A stretch of DNA of 23,480 nt from Psychroflexus sp. (lineage in GTDB: Bacteria; Bacteroidota; Bacteroidia; Flavobacteriales; Flavobacteriaceae): contig PXBV01000090.1 in the NCBI GenBank assembly GCA_003565575.1, positions 1 to 23,480 of the forward strand, read 5' to 3'. Below, in pieces: positions 7,551 to 15,381 of this stretch (position 1 is the first letter of the stretch; each line of letters starts with the position of its first letter). The position numbers and the translations under genes are program-made. The notes beneath the pieces were generated by a model. That model ran no database searches. It saw only the letters and a list, made by a program, of their open reading frames with translations, and was not told the DNA's origin.

Positions 7551-9008
7551 TTAGTTCTTTTTAATTAATTCTGATACTAATTTACCGGAAATTAATGCTG
7601 GTGGAACTCCTGGACCGGGAACTGTAAGTTGTCCAGTAAAAAATAAATTTTTTACTTTTTTACTCTTAAGCTTTGGTCTCAAAAAGGCAGTTTGTAGCAG
7701 CGTATTTGCCATTCCGTATGCATTACCTTTATATGAATTATAATCTTCTACAAAATCATTAACACAAAAAGATTTTTTAAATATAATGTTTTTTTGCACT
7801 TCTTGATTTGTGAGAGATTCAAATCTATCTATTATTTTGTTAAAATATTCAATTCTCAATTCTTCCGTGTCTTCAATACCTGGAGCAATTGGCACAAGAA
7901 AAAAACCATTTTCGTGACCTTTTGGTGCTGTAGATGGATCTGTTATTGAAGTGAAATTTGCATAAAACAAAGGTTCTTTAGGCCACTTTGGAGTAGTGTA
8001 GATGTTCTTTGCGTGCTCATCAAAGTCAACGTCAAAGAATAAATTATGATGCTGTATGTTTTTCAGTTTTTTATCAAATCCTATGTAGAATAACAAGGAC
8101 GACGGAGCAAAAACTTTTTTATCCCAGTATTGTTCAGAATATTGTCTATGCTGTTGGTCTAACAGCGTTTCTGTGTGATGATAATCTGCACCAGATAAAA
8201 TTACATCAAAATTTTTAACCTCATCATTTATTTTAATGCTTTTTGCCGTTTGGTTTTCAACATTAATTTTTTGAATATTAGACTTTGTATGAATTTTCAC
8301 ACCTAAAGATTCAGCTAATTTTACCATCGCCACAATGACTTCATGAAATCCACCTTTTGGGTGCCAAGTCCCAAGTCCAAAATCTGCATAATTCATAAAA
8401 TTATAAAACGATGGAGTTTCACTAGGCTTAGCACCAAGAAATAAGACTGGGAATTTAAGAATTTGCTTAAGCTTATCGCTTTTAAACTCTTTCTCAACAT
8501 CTTTATCTACAGTGCTAAAAAACTCACCGAGTTTGGTAACAGTCTTTGGTGTAACTAATTCTAGAGGCGACACACCAGGTTTATAAACCAAATCTTTAAT
8601 GGCAATATCATAATTGTTACGGGCATTGTCAATAAATTTTTTTAGCTTTTGAGCACCATTTTTTTCTTCCTTGTCAAAAATCTTATAGATTTTTTCCAAA
8701 CTATCCCCAATCTGGATGGTTTCGCCACCCTCAAAAATAACTTGATAGCCTGGGTCAAGTTTATCAAGCTCATAATAATCTGAAGGTTTTTTATCAAAAT
8801 CCGCAAAAAAACGTTCAAAAACATCGGGCATCCAATACCAAGATGGACCCATGTCAAAAGTGAACCCGTTTTCTTTAAAGCGTCTTGCTCTACCACCAAG
8901 ACTATCATTTTTTTCATAAACTTCAACCTTGTTTCCATCCTTTGCTAAGTAACAAGCAGCCGCCAAGGATGAAAACCCTGAACCAATAATGGCAATTGAT
9001 TTACTCAT
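7551..9008 (-). CDS. crtI: Phytoene desaturase (CrtI)
   Basis: This 485-residue FAD enzyme converts phytoene to lycopene. The N-terminal motif is IIGSGFSS (Gly9, Gly11, with Ser14 where many members have the third Gly), with Glu32 after beta-2, then GGRARRF and FDMGPSWYWMPDVFERF. The C-terminal FAD motif starts near residue 455 (LFFTGQLTVPGPGVPPALISG), which matches the CrtI consensus more closely than the crtD product does. It begins one base after the merR-like stop and ends 4 bp before crtB, the usual crtI-crtB pairing. The enzyme is probably peripheral to the inner membrane, where the lipid-soluble substrate sits. Confidence 0.95.
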   Translation of the reverse strand: MSKSIAIIGSGFSSLAAACYLAKDGNKVEVYEKNDSLGGRARRFKENGFTFDMGPSWYWMPDVFERFFADFDKKPSDYYELDKLDPGYQVIFEGGETIQIGDSLEKIYKIFDKEEKNGAQKLKKFIDNARNNYDIAIKDLVYKPGVSPLELVTPKTVTKLGEFFSTVDKDVEKEFKSDKLKQILKFPVLFLGAKPSETPSFYNFMNYADFGLGTWHPKGGFHEVIVAMVKLAESLGVKIHTKSNIQKINVENQTAKSIKINDEVKNFDVILSGADYHHTETLLDQQHRQYSEQYWDKKVFAPSSLLFYIGFDKKLKNIQHHNLFFDVDFDEHAKNIYTTPKWPKEPLFYANFTSITDPSTAPKGHENGFFLVPIAPGIEDTEELRIEYFNKIIDRFESLTNQEVQKNIIFKKSFCVNDFVEDYNSYKGNAYGMANTLLQTAFLRPKLKSKKVKNLFFTGQLTVPGPGVPPALISGKLVSELIKKN

Positions 9009-9009
9009 A

Positions 9010-9909
9010 TTATAAATTTAATGTCAATTCTGAAATATCTCTAAACGCTCTAATGCCTTCAGGTAATTTTATGTTTTTATCTAATAATTCCATTGATTTT
9101 CTACCCAATAGCCAATATTCACATCTTCCTTTAGGACAAATGTGTTGTTTGAAATCTTCAAGATATTCTTCCACATTGTCTGGTTTTATGGTAAGGTAAC
9201 TTACAAAAATAGTATTATCATATAAGGTTGAAAGATAAGTTAAATCTTCCATAGGTAAACTTTGTCCTAAAAAAATCACCTTGTAACCGTGTGATAAAAT
9301 TTCATAATTGGCATAATAAAGACCTATGTCATGAATTTCTTCATTGGGTAAAAACAATATAAACACCTTATCTTGTTTGGAAGCGTGCTCTTTTTGTAGC
9401 TTTTCAATATTGATAAATAACTTTTGTTTGATAAGGTTTGAAATGAACTGTTCATGAGCTGGGGTAATAGTACCAGCTTGCCATAACGTGCCAATTTCAA
9501 TCATTAGAGGGATAAAAATTTCCTCGTAGATTTCAGAAAAAGTTTTGTTGATAAGTAGGTTTTCATAAGTTCTCAAAAATAAAGGTTGGTCAAAATTCAT
9601 CATTGCAACCTTCATAGATTTAAGAGCTCTATTGGAATTACTTTTACTTGTGGTAATGCTTTGAACTAGTTCCGAGATTTCGTCATCTGTCATTTTTGAG
9701 ATACGTGAAATCTTATAACCATTTTCATTTAAGAACGCAATATTCAATATTTTTTGAAGTCCAGTGACTCCATAATTTCTGATATTGGTTTCTGTGCGTT
9801 CTGGCTCTAAAACGTTGTAACGTTTTTCCCACATACGTATAGTATGTGCTTTAATGCCGCTCAACGATTCTAAATCTTTGATGCTGAAATTTTGTTTAAT
9901 GTTTCCCAT
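9010..9909 (-). CDS. MerR-family regulator with cobalamin-binding-like sensor domain (CarH/LitR-like)
   Basis: This 299-residue regulator heads the carotenoid operon. A MerR winged-helix domain fills the N-terminal ~70 residues (FSIKDLESLSGIKAHTIRMW, then RNYG). A four-helix bundle and a Rossmann-type B12-binding-like domain follow. The ATG at 9909 is preferred; a TTG 15 bp upstream would add five residues, and the numbering here uses that longer form. Compared with CarH, the Wx9EH motif is Trp148-x9-Glu158-Gln159, the residue after Trp is Gln149 rather than the His used as upper ligand in Thermus CarH, and DxHxxG is EIHDIG with His198 kept. By family knowledge it should repress crt genes in the dark; whether it binds B12 is open. 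It ends one base before crtI. Confidence 0.88.
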   Translation of the reverse strand: MGNIKQNFSIKDLESLSGIKAHTIRMWEKRYNVLEPERTETNIRNYGVTGLQKILNIAFLNENGYKISRISKMTDDEISELVQSITTSKSNSNRALKSMKVAMMNFDQPLFLRTYENLLINKTFSEIYEEIFIPLMIEIGTLWQAGTITPAHEQFISNLIKQKLFINIEKLQKEHASKQDKVFILFLPNEEIHDIGLYYANYEILSHGYKVIFLGQSLPMEDLTYLSTLYDNTIFVSYLTIKPDNVEEYLEDFKQHICPKGRCEYWLLGRKSMELLDKNIKLPEGIRAFRDISELTLNL

Positions 9910-9986
9910 AACTTTATGTAACAATATTCAAAAGTATGTAATAAAAGAATATTTTGTTTAAAAAAGCAAGTTAAAAATTAAACAAA

Positions 9987-10009
9987 TTATTTTGAGATTT
10001 ACAAAATTA
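9987..10009 (-). promoter_or_regulatory. Candidate promoter and operator of the carotenoid operon
   Basis: On the minus strand TAATTTTG (10009-10002) matches the Bacteroidota -7 element TAnnTTTG, 92 bp upstream of the regulator ATG. It is one arm of an imperfect inverted repeat with TTATTTTG (9987-9994): eight-base arms, one mismatch, seven-base spacer. That geometry suits a dimeric MerR protein. No TTG lies at the expected -33 distance, so the promoter call is tentative. The rest of the 203-bp gap (9910-10112) shows nothing else I can support. Confidence 0.33.
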
Positions 10010-10112
10010 CGTTAATCAATTCAAAATGGTTTTAAGAAACGTCAAGGATTTGGTCAGATTTGATTGAGTTTGTTTATTTAAGGTTCAAAGAAATACAACT
10101 ACGGATTTTGAC

Positions 10113-10931
10113 TTACAATGTGCTTAGGTCTAATTTAAAAGGGTCTTCTTCATCAGTTTTAATTCCTAAAGCTTCATGAACATAGTCAAAGGTAGACAGT
10201 AATTTAGGTTGGCCATCTATCAAAGCTACGTCATGCTCAAAGTGAACGCTTACTTTACCATCAGAAGTGAGAATTGTCCATCCATCTGGTAGTTGTTTAA
10301 TGCGTTTTGTTCCCAAGTTTATCATTGGTTCTATAGCAACCGTCATTCCTTCTGTAAATTTTTTACCTCGCCCTCTTTTGCCGTAGTTCGGCATTTGTGG
10401 GTCTTCATGCATAGTTTTCCCTAATCCATGGCCAACAAGTTCTCTTACTACTCCATACCCATGCTTCTCTGTGTGTTTTTGAATGGCGTAGCCAACATCA
10501 CCAACACGATTTCCAGCTACAAATTGCGCAATTCCTTTATAAAGAGACTCTTTGGTAATTTTAATGAGTTGCTTTATGTCTTCTCTCACTTCTCCTACCT
10601 CAAAAGTGTAAGCATGATCACCATAATATCCATTTTTAAGAGCACCACAATCTACAGAAATGATATCTCCCTCCTGCATGGGTTTATGATTTGGCACCCC
10701 ATGTACAACTTGGGCGTTTGGACTTATGCATAAGGTGTTTGGGAAATCGTACAAACCTAAAAAACCAGGCTCAGCTCCGTGATCTCTTATGAATTCCTCT
10801 GCCAATCTATCTAGATGTAAAGTGGTGACTCCAGGTTTCACCTCTTTAGCTAACATGCCAAGTGTTTTAGATACTATTTGAGCACTTTCGTGCATTAATT
10901 TTATTTCTTCTTTTGTTTTGGTTATAATCAT
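10113..10931 (-). CDS. map: Type I methionine aminopeptidase
   Basis: This 272-residue cytosolic enzyme removes the initiator methionine from nascent proteins. All metal ligands and the key histidines are present at a constant offset of three from the E. coli enzyme: His77 (VVHGVPN), Asp94 (VDCGA), Asp105 (GYYGDHAYTF), His168 (VGHGLG), Glu201 (IEPM) and Glu232 (HFEHDVA). There is no N-terminal extension, so it is a type Ia-like enzyme. The ATG lies 3 bp after the stop of the HAD hydrolase gene, making it the last gene of the gpmI-led unit. A 203-bp gap separates it from the carotenoid regulator. Confidence 0.96.
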   Translation of the reverse strand: MIITKTKEEIKLMHESAQIVSKTLGMLAKEVKPGVTTLHLDRLAEEFIRDHGAEPGFLGLYDFPNTLCISPNAQVVHGVPNHKPMQEGDIISVDCGALKNGYYGDHAYTFEVGEVREDIKQLIKITKESLYKGIAQFVAGNRVGDVGYAIQKHTEKHGYGVVRELVGHGLGKTMHEDPQMPNYGKRGRGKKFTEGMTVAIEPMINLGTKRIKQLPDGWTILTSDGKVSVHFEHDVALIDGQPKLLSTFDYVHEALGIKTDEEDPFKLDLSTL

Positions 10932-10934
10932 TGA

Positions 10935-11351
10935 TTAGTTTTTAAATAGCCCAAGCCATCCTTTTCTTTTCTTTTTTAGCTTTTTAAGTTCTTCATCTTC
11001 GCCCATGAGTTGCGCATATATTTTAGGCCACCCCAAAAAACCTCCTACATTTCTATCGTCTATAAAAATATCGGCATCAATTTTACGACTTATTTTTTCT
11101 GAATATTCCTCTTCTGGATAGCTTCTGTTGATGGCATAAAATTCTATCCCATTTTTTTGGCAAAACTCTACTGCTTCATTCAACTTTCTACCGCTACGGT
11201 ATGTCCATAAGATAAGTATATATCCTTTGAGTTGAAGTTTCTTTAAAGTTTCAAAAGCAAAAAGCATGGGTTTGCCTATTTTTGGATACTTGTTTTCTAC
11301 AATGGTGCCATCAAAGTCTATTGCTAAAGTGGGTTTTTTGGATGAAATCAT
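10935..11351 (-). CDS. Small HAD-superfamily hydrolase
   Basis: This 138-residue protein keeps the four HAD motifs in a minimal, capless fold: Asp12 and Asp14 in DFDGT, Thr50 in LWTYR, a Lys near 86-90 (SEKISRKI), and Asp98-Asp99 in FIDDRN. The motif layout resembles the BT0820-like group of small Bacteroidota HAD proteins. The C-terminal tail is very basic (KKLKKKRKGW). Substrate is unknown; a phosphatase or nucleotidase role is only a family-level guess. It lies 9 bp after the thioredoxin-like gene and 3 bp before map, so the three are probably co-transcribed. Confidence 0.8.
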   Translation of the reverse strand: MISSKKPTLAIDFDGTIVENKYPKIGKPMLFAFETLKKLQLKGYILILWTYRSGRKLNEAVEFCQKNGIEFYAINRSYPEEEYSEKISRKIDADIFIDDRNVGGFLGWPKIYAQLMGEDEELKKLKKKRKGWLGLFKN

Positions 11352-11360
11352 AAATTGGAT

Positions 11361-12002
11361 TTAAAAGTCATAGACATGTTTGTAATCTTGGCCAGAAACA
11401 ATCTTCAATAAATCTTTTTCAAGTGTTTCTTGAGGAAACTCTACAAAACGATTTAGTTCATTCCCAACCGCGTCATAAATTATTATGGTGGGGACATTAT
11501 ATACGTCGAGTGATTTTATTTCTTCTTCAGAAAGGTGTTGGAAGGTTTTATGTTCATCTACACCTTCAAGCGTAACGTTGCTTTTATCAAAATTGACTTG
11601 TTCCAAAATTTTAATCAAAGCTGGAACTTCTTTTTGGCTATCTGCGCACCAAGTGCCCATAAAAACTCTCATGCTGAGGTTTTTATTCTGAAGGTTGTTT
11701 TGAATTTTACCTACAACTTGTTCATCTAGCAAAGCGTTTTTATAATTCTGCTTAAACCAATTTCCGTTGGTTCCTGAATCTAGTTCTTCTAGAGTGAACT
11801 TACCTAAAAGAATATCATGTGGTGCAGCTTCTTCCTCTTCTTCCTCATCTGATGCAAATTCAGCCTCATCCTCAGGACTTACCGTAACCGTATTAATTGT
11901 ATCCAATTGGTTGTTATTTTCTGAATTAATTTCAGAAAAATAGTAACCTAAAATTCCAACACCTATAAGAGATATCAAGATGATGAACAGTTTTTTTTTC
12001 AT
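11361..12002 (-). CDS. Membrane-anchored thioredoxin-like protein with a CxxS site
   Basis: This 213-residue protein has an N-terminal hydrophobic signal or anchor (residues 4-22), then a very acidic linker (about 44-60, including a run of six Glu), then a thioredoxin-fold domain facing the periplasm. The active-site region reads GTWCADS, with Cys119 and Ser122, so only one redox cysteine is present. The usual cis-proline is Pro171 in YNVPTII. Single-cysteine thioredoxin-like proteins can act as disulfide reductants or isomerases on mixed disulfides, or may bind without redox chemistry; the role here is not determined. Its ATG overlaps the gpmI TGA in an ATGA, implying translational coupling. 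The two products work in different compartments, so the coupling is probably organisational. Confidence 0.78.
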   Translation of the reverse strand: MKKKLFIILISLIGVGILGYYFSEINSENNNQLDTINTVTVSPEDEAEFASDEEEEEEAAPHDILLGKFTLEELDSGTNGNWFKQNYKNALLDEQVVGKIQNNLQNKNLSMRVFMGTWCADSQKEVPALIKILEQVNFDKSNVTLEGVDEHKTFQHLSEEEIKSLDVYNVPTIIIYDAVGNELNRFVEFPQETLEKDLLKIVSGQDYKHVYDF

Positions 12003-13519
12003 GATAGCAGAGAATTTTGAGTCATTAACTCTGGTTTTTCAATGCCCATCAGCTCCAATATGGTAGGTGCTATGTCTCCTAGGATACCATCTTTAATAGA
12101 CTTTATGTCTTTATCTACTAAAATTATAGGCACTGGATTAGTAGTATGAGCTGTATTGGGAGAACCGTCTTTATTTATCATGGTTTCACTATTTCCATGA
12201 TCTGCTATTACGATAACAGAATAATCTTGTTTTTTGGCTTCAGTAACAATTTCTTTTAAACATTCATCTACAGTTTCACAAGCTTTTACCGCTGCGTTAA
12301 AATCTCCAGTATGTCCTACCATATCTGGGTTGGCAAAGTTTAAGCAAATGAAATCTCCACTTTGTTCTGAAATCTCTTTTACGAGTTTATCTTTCAGCTC
12401 ATAGGCACTCATCTCTGGCTGTAAATCATAAGTAGCTACTTTTGGAGAATTGACCATGATTCGTTTTTCATCTCTAAAAGCTTCTTCTCTACCACCAGAA
12501 AAGAAAAAAGTAACATGCGGGTATTTTTCAGTTTCTGCAGCTCGAATTTGAGATTTACCGGTGTACTCCAAAACTTCACCTAACGTGGCTTTTATATTGT
12601 CTTTTTTGTAAACTACATTTACATTTTTAAAGGTATCATCGTATTTAGTCATTGTAACGTAATACAATGGAAGCGACTCCATTCCGTAGTCTGGGAAGTT
12701 TTCTTGGCTCAAAGCTTGAGTTAGTTGTCTCCCTCTGTCTGTTCTGAAATTGAAGAAAATAACAACGTCTCCAGGATGAATTTTTGAAGCTTTTTCGCGG
12801 TTATCAGCAATGGAAATCGGCATAATAAATTCATCAGTTACACCATCATCATAACTTTTTTGGAGTACTTCAAGAGGGCTTTTGGTGTAAGTTTCTGCTT
12901 CTCCCTTTACTATAAGGTCGTAAGCCTTTTCTACACGCTCCCAACGTTTATCTCTGTCCATTGCATAATAGCGGCCTATAATAGAGGCAAGCTGAGTATT
13001 TGTTTTTTGTAGGTGAGGTATAAGCTCTTCTATAAAGCCTTTGCCAGAATGTGGGTCTACGTCTCTTCCATCAGTAAACGCATGAACAAATTTTTGTTCA
13101 ATACCATAATCATCTGCTGCTTGAGTCAATCCTTTGAGGTGATTGATGTGAGAGTGAACACCACCATCACTTACAAGACCAAGAAAGTGAATTGCTTTGT
13201 TATTGTTTTTAGCATAATCAAAGGCTTGCTCTAGGGTAGGTTCATCTTTTAAGGTATTCTTTTCTACCGCCATGTTGATTTTGACAAGGTCTTGATAGAC
13301 AATTCTTCCAGCTCCAAGATTCATGTGGCCTACCTCAGAATTTCCCATTTGTCCTTCAGGAAGTCCAACATTTAAGCCGTCAGTTCTTAAAGTTGCATGT
13401 GGATAATTTTTATATAAGCTATCCATGAACGGAGTTTTGGCTTGGTCTACAGCAGAAACTTCTTTACTTGGAGAAATTCCCCATCCGTCTAATATGGTTA
13501 AGATGACTTTTTTGTTCAT
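11999..13519 (-). CDS. gpmI: 2,3-bisphosphoglycerate-independent phosphoglycerate mutase
   Basis: This 506-residue cytosolic enzyme interconverts 3- and 2-phosphoglycerate in glycolysis and gluconeogenesis. It belongs to the alkaline phosphatase superfamily with two manganese sites. Asp11 (LDGWG) and the phosphoserine nucleophile Ser61 (MGNSEVGH) are visible, and further metal ligands lie in VIADHGNSE and NTAHTTNPVP. Length matches the family. Its ATG is 52 bp from the stop of the upstream M15 peptidase gene, so it may have its own promoter, though I find no clear -7 match. It leads the gpmI, thioredoxin-like, HAD, map unit. Confidence 0.97.
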   Translation of the reverse strand: MNKKVILTILDGWGISPSKEVSAVDQAKTPFMDSLYKNYPHATLRTDGLNVGLPEGQMGNSEVGHMNLGAGRIVYQDLVKINMAVEKNTLKDEPTLEQAFDYAKNNNKAIHFLGLVSDGGVHSHINHLKGLTQAADDYGIEQKFVHAFTDGRDVDPHSGKGFIEELIPHLQKTNTQLASIIGRYYAMDRDKRWERVEKAYDLIVKGEAETYTKSPLEVLQKSYDDGVTDEFIMPISIADNREKASKIHPGDVVIFFNFRTDRGRQLTQALSQENFPDYGMESLPLYYVTMTKYDDTFKNVNVVYKKDNIKATLGEVLEYTGKSQIRAAETEKYPHVTFFFSGGREEAFRDEKRIMVNSPKVATYDLQPEMSAYELKDKLVKEISEQSGDFICLNFANPDMVGHTGDFNAAVKACETVDECLKEIVTEAKKQDYSVIVIADHGNSETMINKDGSPNTAHTTNPVPIILVDKDIKSIKDGILGDIAPTILELMGIEKPELMTQNSLLS

Positions 13520-13571
13520 GATTTTTTGTTTTTGCTAAAATAAGAATTATTGGCAGATAGGCAGTTAAAGT

Positions 13572-14315
13572 TTAAAATTGCATTAAAACTGGATTGATGC
13601 CTAGGTTGTAGGTCTCGAAATAAGTTGTAATAAATTCATCAGTTAAATAGGATTTTCCTTCAAATTCTAAGTTTTGCCATGCCTTAAGAAAGTTATCTTG
13701 AGATTGTATTTTCAAATACTTTTTAGATTCTGGCTTAAAAGAATAATGCCATGGTTCATACTTGAAACCGGTTCTTTCTTTGTCATTGGTATAAACCAAT
13801 TCAAACCCAAAGTCTTTGCTATTTAGGTCCATCCATGACTTTAATTTTGAAAATGGACCATTGTTGTGGTAATGTTTTTCTAAGAGTAAATCTCCAGATG
13901 GAGCTTGAGCTGCGGAATCTATTATATCTATATCTGTTCCCCAATGATGACGCGATGTTCCAGGTATTGAAGAGTACTTTATAATTTCCATAATAGCTTG
14001 CAAGGGCTTTTTTTCTGATGTTAAGTGTTTAAACTTTCTTTCCCAAATTTCTTTTTGATGTTCAAAACTTCTATAACCTGAAACTATGTTGATGTCAATT
14101 CCTGCTTTTGCAGCTTTTGATTTCATTTGACTGAAGGCTTGGTAGGTGTTTTTTTCTAGTTTTATAAATTCAGAAACTAGATGAGAATCATCTAAGCCTA
14201 GCGCTTGTTGGATAGCTTTGTTATCTAAATTCAAAATCAAGGATTTTGAATTAAACCCTAATTGAATCCCAGCAGCTGCTATACTTACAAGCTTCAAAAA
14301 CTCATCTCTTTTCAT
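13572..14315 (-). CDS. M15 family D-alanyl-D-alanine carboxypeptidase (VanY-like)
   Basis: This 247-residue zinc peptidase probably trims the terminal D-Ala of peptidoglycan peptides in the periplasm. The family signature is complete: SGYRSFEHQ near residue 79, SRHHWGTDID with zinc ligands His123 and Asp130, and EPWHYSF with the catalytic Glu187 and zinc ligand His190. The N-terminus MKRDEFLKLVSIAAAG looks like an export signal; it resembles a degenerate Tat signal (RDxFLK followed by a hydrophobic stretch) but lacks paired arginines. It is 3 bp downstream of the GNAT gene and follows clpP, so the three form a probable operon. Confidence 0.87.
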   Translation of the reverse strand: MKRDEFLKLVSIAAAGIQLGFNSKSLILNLDNKAIQQALGLDDSHLVSEFIKLEKNTYQAFSQMKSKAAKAGIDINIVSGYRSFEHQKEIWERKFKHLTSEKKPLQAIMEIIKYSSIPGTSRHHWGTDIDIIDSAAQAPSGDLLLEKHYHNNGPFSKLKSWMDLNSKDFGFELVYTNDKERTGFKYEPWHYSFKPESKKYLKIQSQDNFLKAWQNLEFEGKSYLTDEFITTYFETYNLGINPVLMQF

Positions 14316-14318
14316 CCT

Positions 14319-14762
14319 CTAGGCTAATTTTTTGAACATAGAATAATGTGGACCAATATTTGGAATTTGAAACTCATCTGAATTTATTTCAAAATTCAAT
14401 TTTTTGTAAAAACCTACTGCAGATGCCCTAGCATTACACCAAAGTAATTCAATGTTAAGTGTTTTGAGTTCAGTTTCAGAAAATAAAACAAGTTTCTTTC
14501 CTATGGATTGTCCTCTGTAATTTGGATTTACGGCCATTCCACGCAATTGATACTGATGTTTTTCTATAAGGTATGGAGAGGTAGTTTCAAATAAGCTTAA
14601 AACGCCAACACATCTAGAATCGAGAAAAGCACCAATATGCTTGGTGCTTTCTAAATCATCTCCTTCCATCAAACAAGAATTTTTGGGTCTGCCTTGCCTC
14701 AATACAAGGTGCCTCAAATCTAAAGTTTCTTGGGAAGTGATGTACTTAATTTCAAAATTCAC
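14319..14762 (-). CDS. GNAT family N-acetyltransferase
   Basis: This 147-residue protein has the GNAT acetyl-CoA motif QLRGMAVNPNYRGQSIGKKL (about residues 72-91, with the Q/RxxGxG/A-like YRGQSIG loop) and the C-terminal CNARASAVGFYKKLNF typical of the fold. Substrate is unknown; free amines, amino acids or small molecules are all possible. The start is a GTG at 14762, one base after the clpP stop; no ATG gives a full-length fold, and the next Met lies inside the domain. The tight spacing suggests coupling to clpP. Confidence 0.82.
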   Translation of the reverse strand: MNFEIKYITSQETLDLRHLVLRQGRPKNSCLMEGDDLESTKHIGAFLDSRCVGVLSLFETTSPYLIEKHQYQLRGMAVNPNYRGQSIGKKLVLFSETELKTLNIELLWCNARASAVGFYKKLNFEINSDEFQIPNIGPHYSMFKKLA

Positions 14763-14763
14763 A

Positions 14764-15312
14764 CTAAGAAAGTATGCCGTCTACTATACCGTAGTCTTTA
14801 GATTCCTGTGCATTCATCCAATAATCTCGCTTGAAATCTTTCATGACTTTTTCAAAATCTTGACCACAATTTTCAGCTAGAATTTGGGCACTTAGTTCTT
14901 TTATTTTTAAAATTTCCTGGGCTTGTATCTCAATATTAGAAGCCTGACCTTGCGCGCCTCCCATGGGCTGATGTATCATGATTTTGGCATGAGGTTGTAT
15001 AAAACGCTTACCTTTATCTCCACCAGACATTAAAATTGATCCCATAGACGCTGCTAAACCACAGCAAATAGTGGAGACTGGGCTTTTAATCTGCTTCATG
15101 GTGTCGTAAATAGCAAAACCATCGGTTACGTAGCCTCCTGGACTGTTGATGTAAAATTGAATCTCTTCATTGTTTTCTAAATCAAGATACATCAACCTGT
15201 CTATCACATGTTTGGCACTTTTCCCGTCCACTTGTCCATTTAGGAATACTTTTCGTTGTTCTAAAAATTTTTTATCAATAAGGTCTTGAACTTTTCCTGA
15301 CTTTTCACTCAT
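14764..15312 (-). CDS. clpP: ClpP-family serine protease, short paralogue
   Basis: This 182-residue S14 peptidase has an intact catalytic triad: Ser89 (GLAASMGS), His114 (IMIHQPMGG) and Asp163 (FKRDYWM), with the same residue spacing as E. coli ClpP. The N-terminus is short and lacks the usual ERSYDIYSRLL-type segment that forms the axial loop; it reads VQDLIDKKFLEQRKVFLNG instead. Flavobacteria commonly carry two ClpP proteins, and this looks like the second. There is no clpX next to it, unlike canonical clpP loci, so its ATPase partner is unclear. It begins a clpP, GNAT, M15 unit. Confidence 0.92.
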   Translation of the reverse strand: MSEKSGKVQDLIDKKFLEQRKVFLNGQVDGKSAKHVIDRLMYLDLENNEEIQFYINSPGGYVTDGFAIYDTMKQIKSPVSTICCGLAASMGSILMSGGDKGKRFIQPHAKIMIHQPMGGAQGQASNIEIQAQEILKIKELSAQILAENCGQDFEKVMKDFKRDYWMNAQESKDYGIVDGILS

Positions 15313-15330
15313 AAGTATTGTTTTGAAGTG

Positions 15331-15359
15331 TAAAATTAAAATTATATTTCTAAAGGCAA
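15331..15359 (-). promoter_or_regulatory. Weak candidate promoter of clpP
   Basis: On the minus strand a TTG (15359-15357) lies 18 bp before TAATTTTA (15338-15331), which differs from the TAnnTTTG element at the last base. This is 19 bp upstream of the clpP ATG. The match is imperfect and the sequence AT-rich, so chance is likely. Confidence 0.22.
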
Positions 15360-15381
15360 CCGAAAATTTATAAGGTATTAA

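Noticed and set aside
8642..8938. Second minus-strand open frame inside crtI
   Set aside because: It overlaps the conserved FAD-binding part of CrtI in another frame and shows no domain.
9910..9924. TTG start extending the MerR-like protein by five residues
   Set aside because: The ATG at 9909 gives the normal MerR N-terminus; the extension adds nothing conserved.
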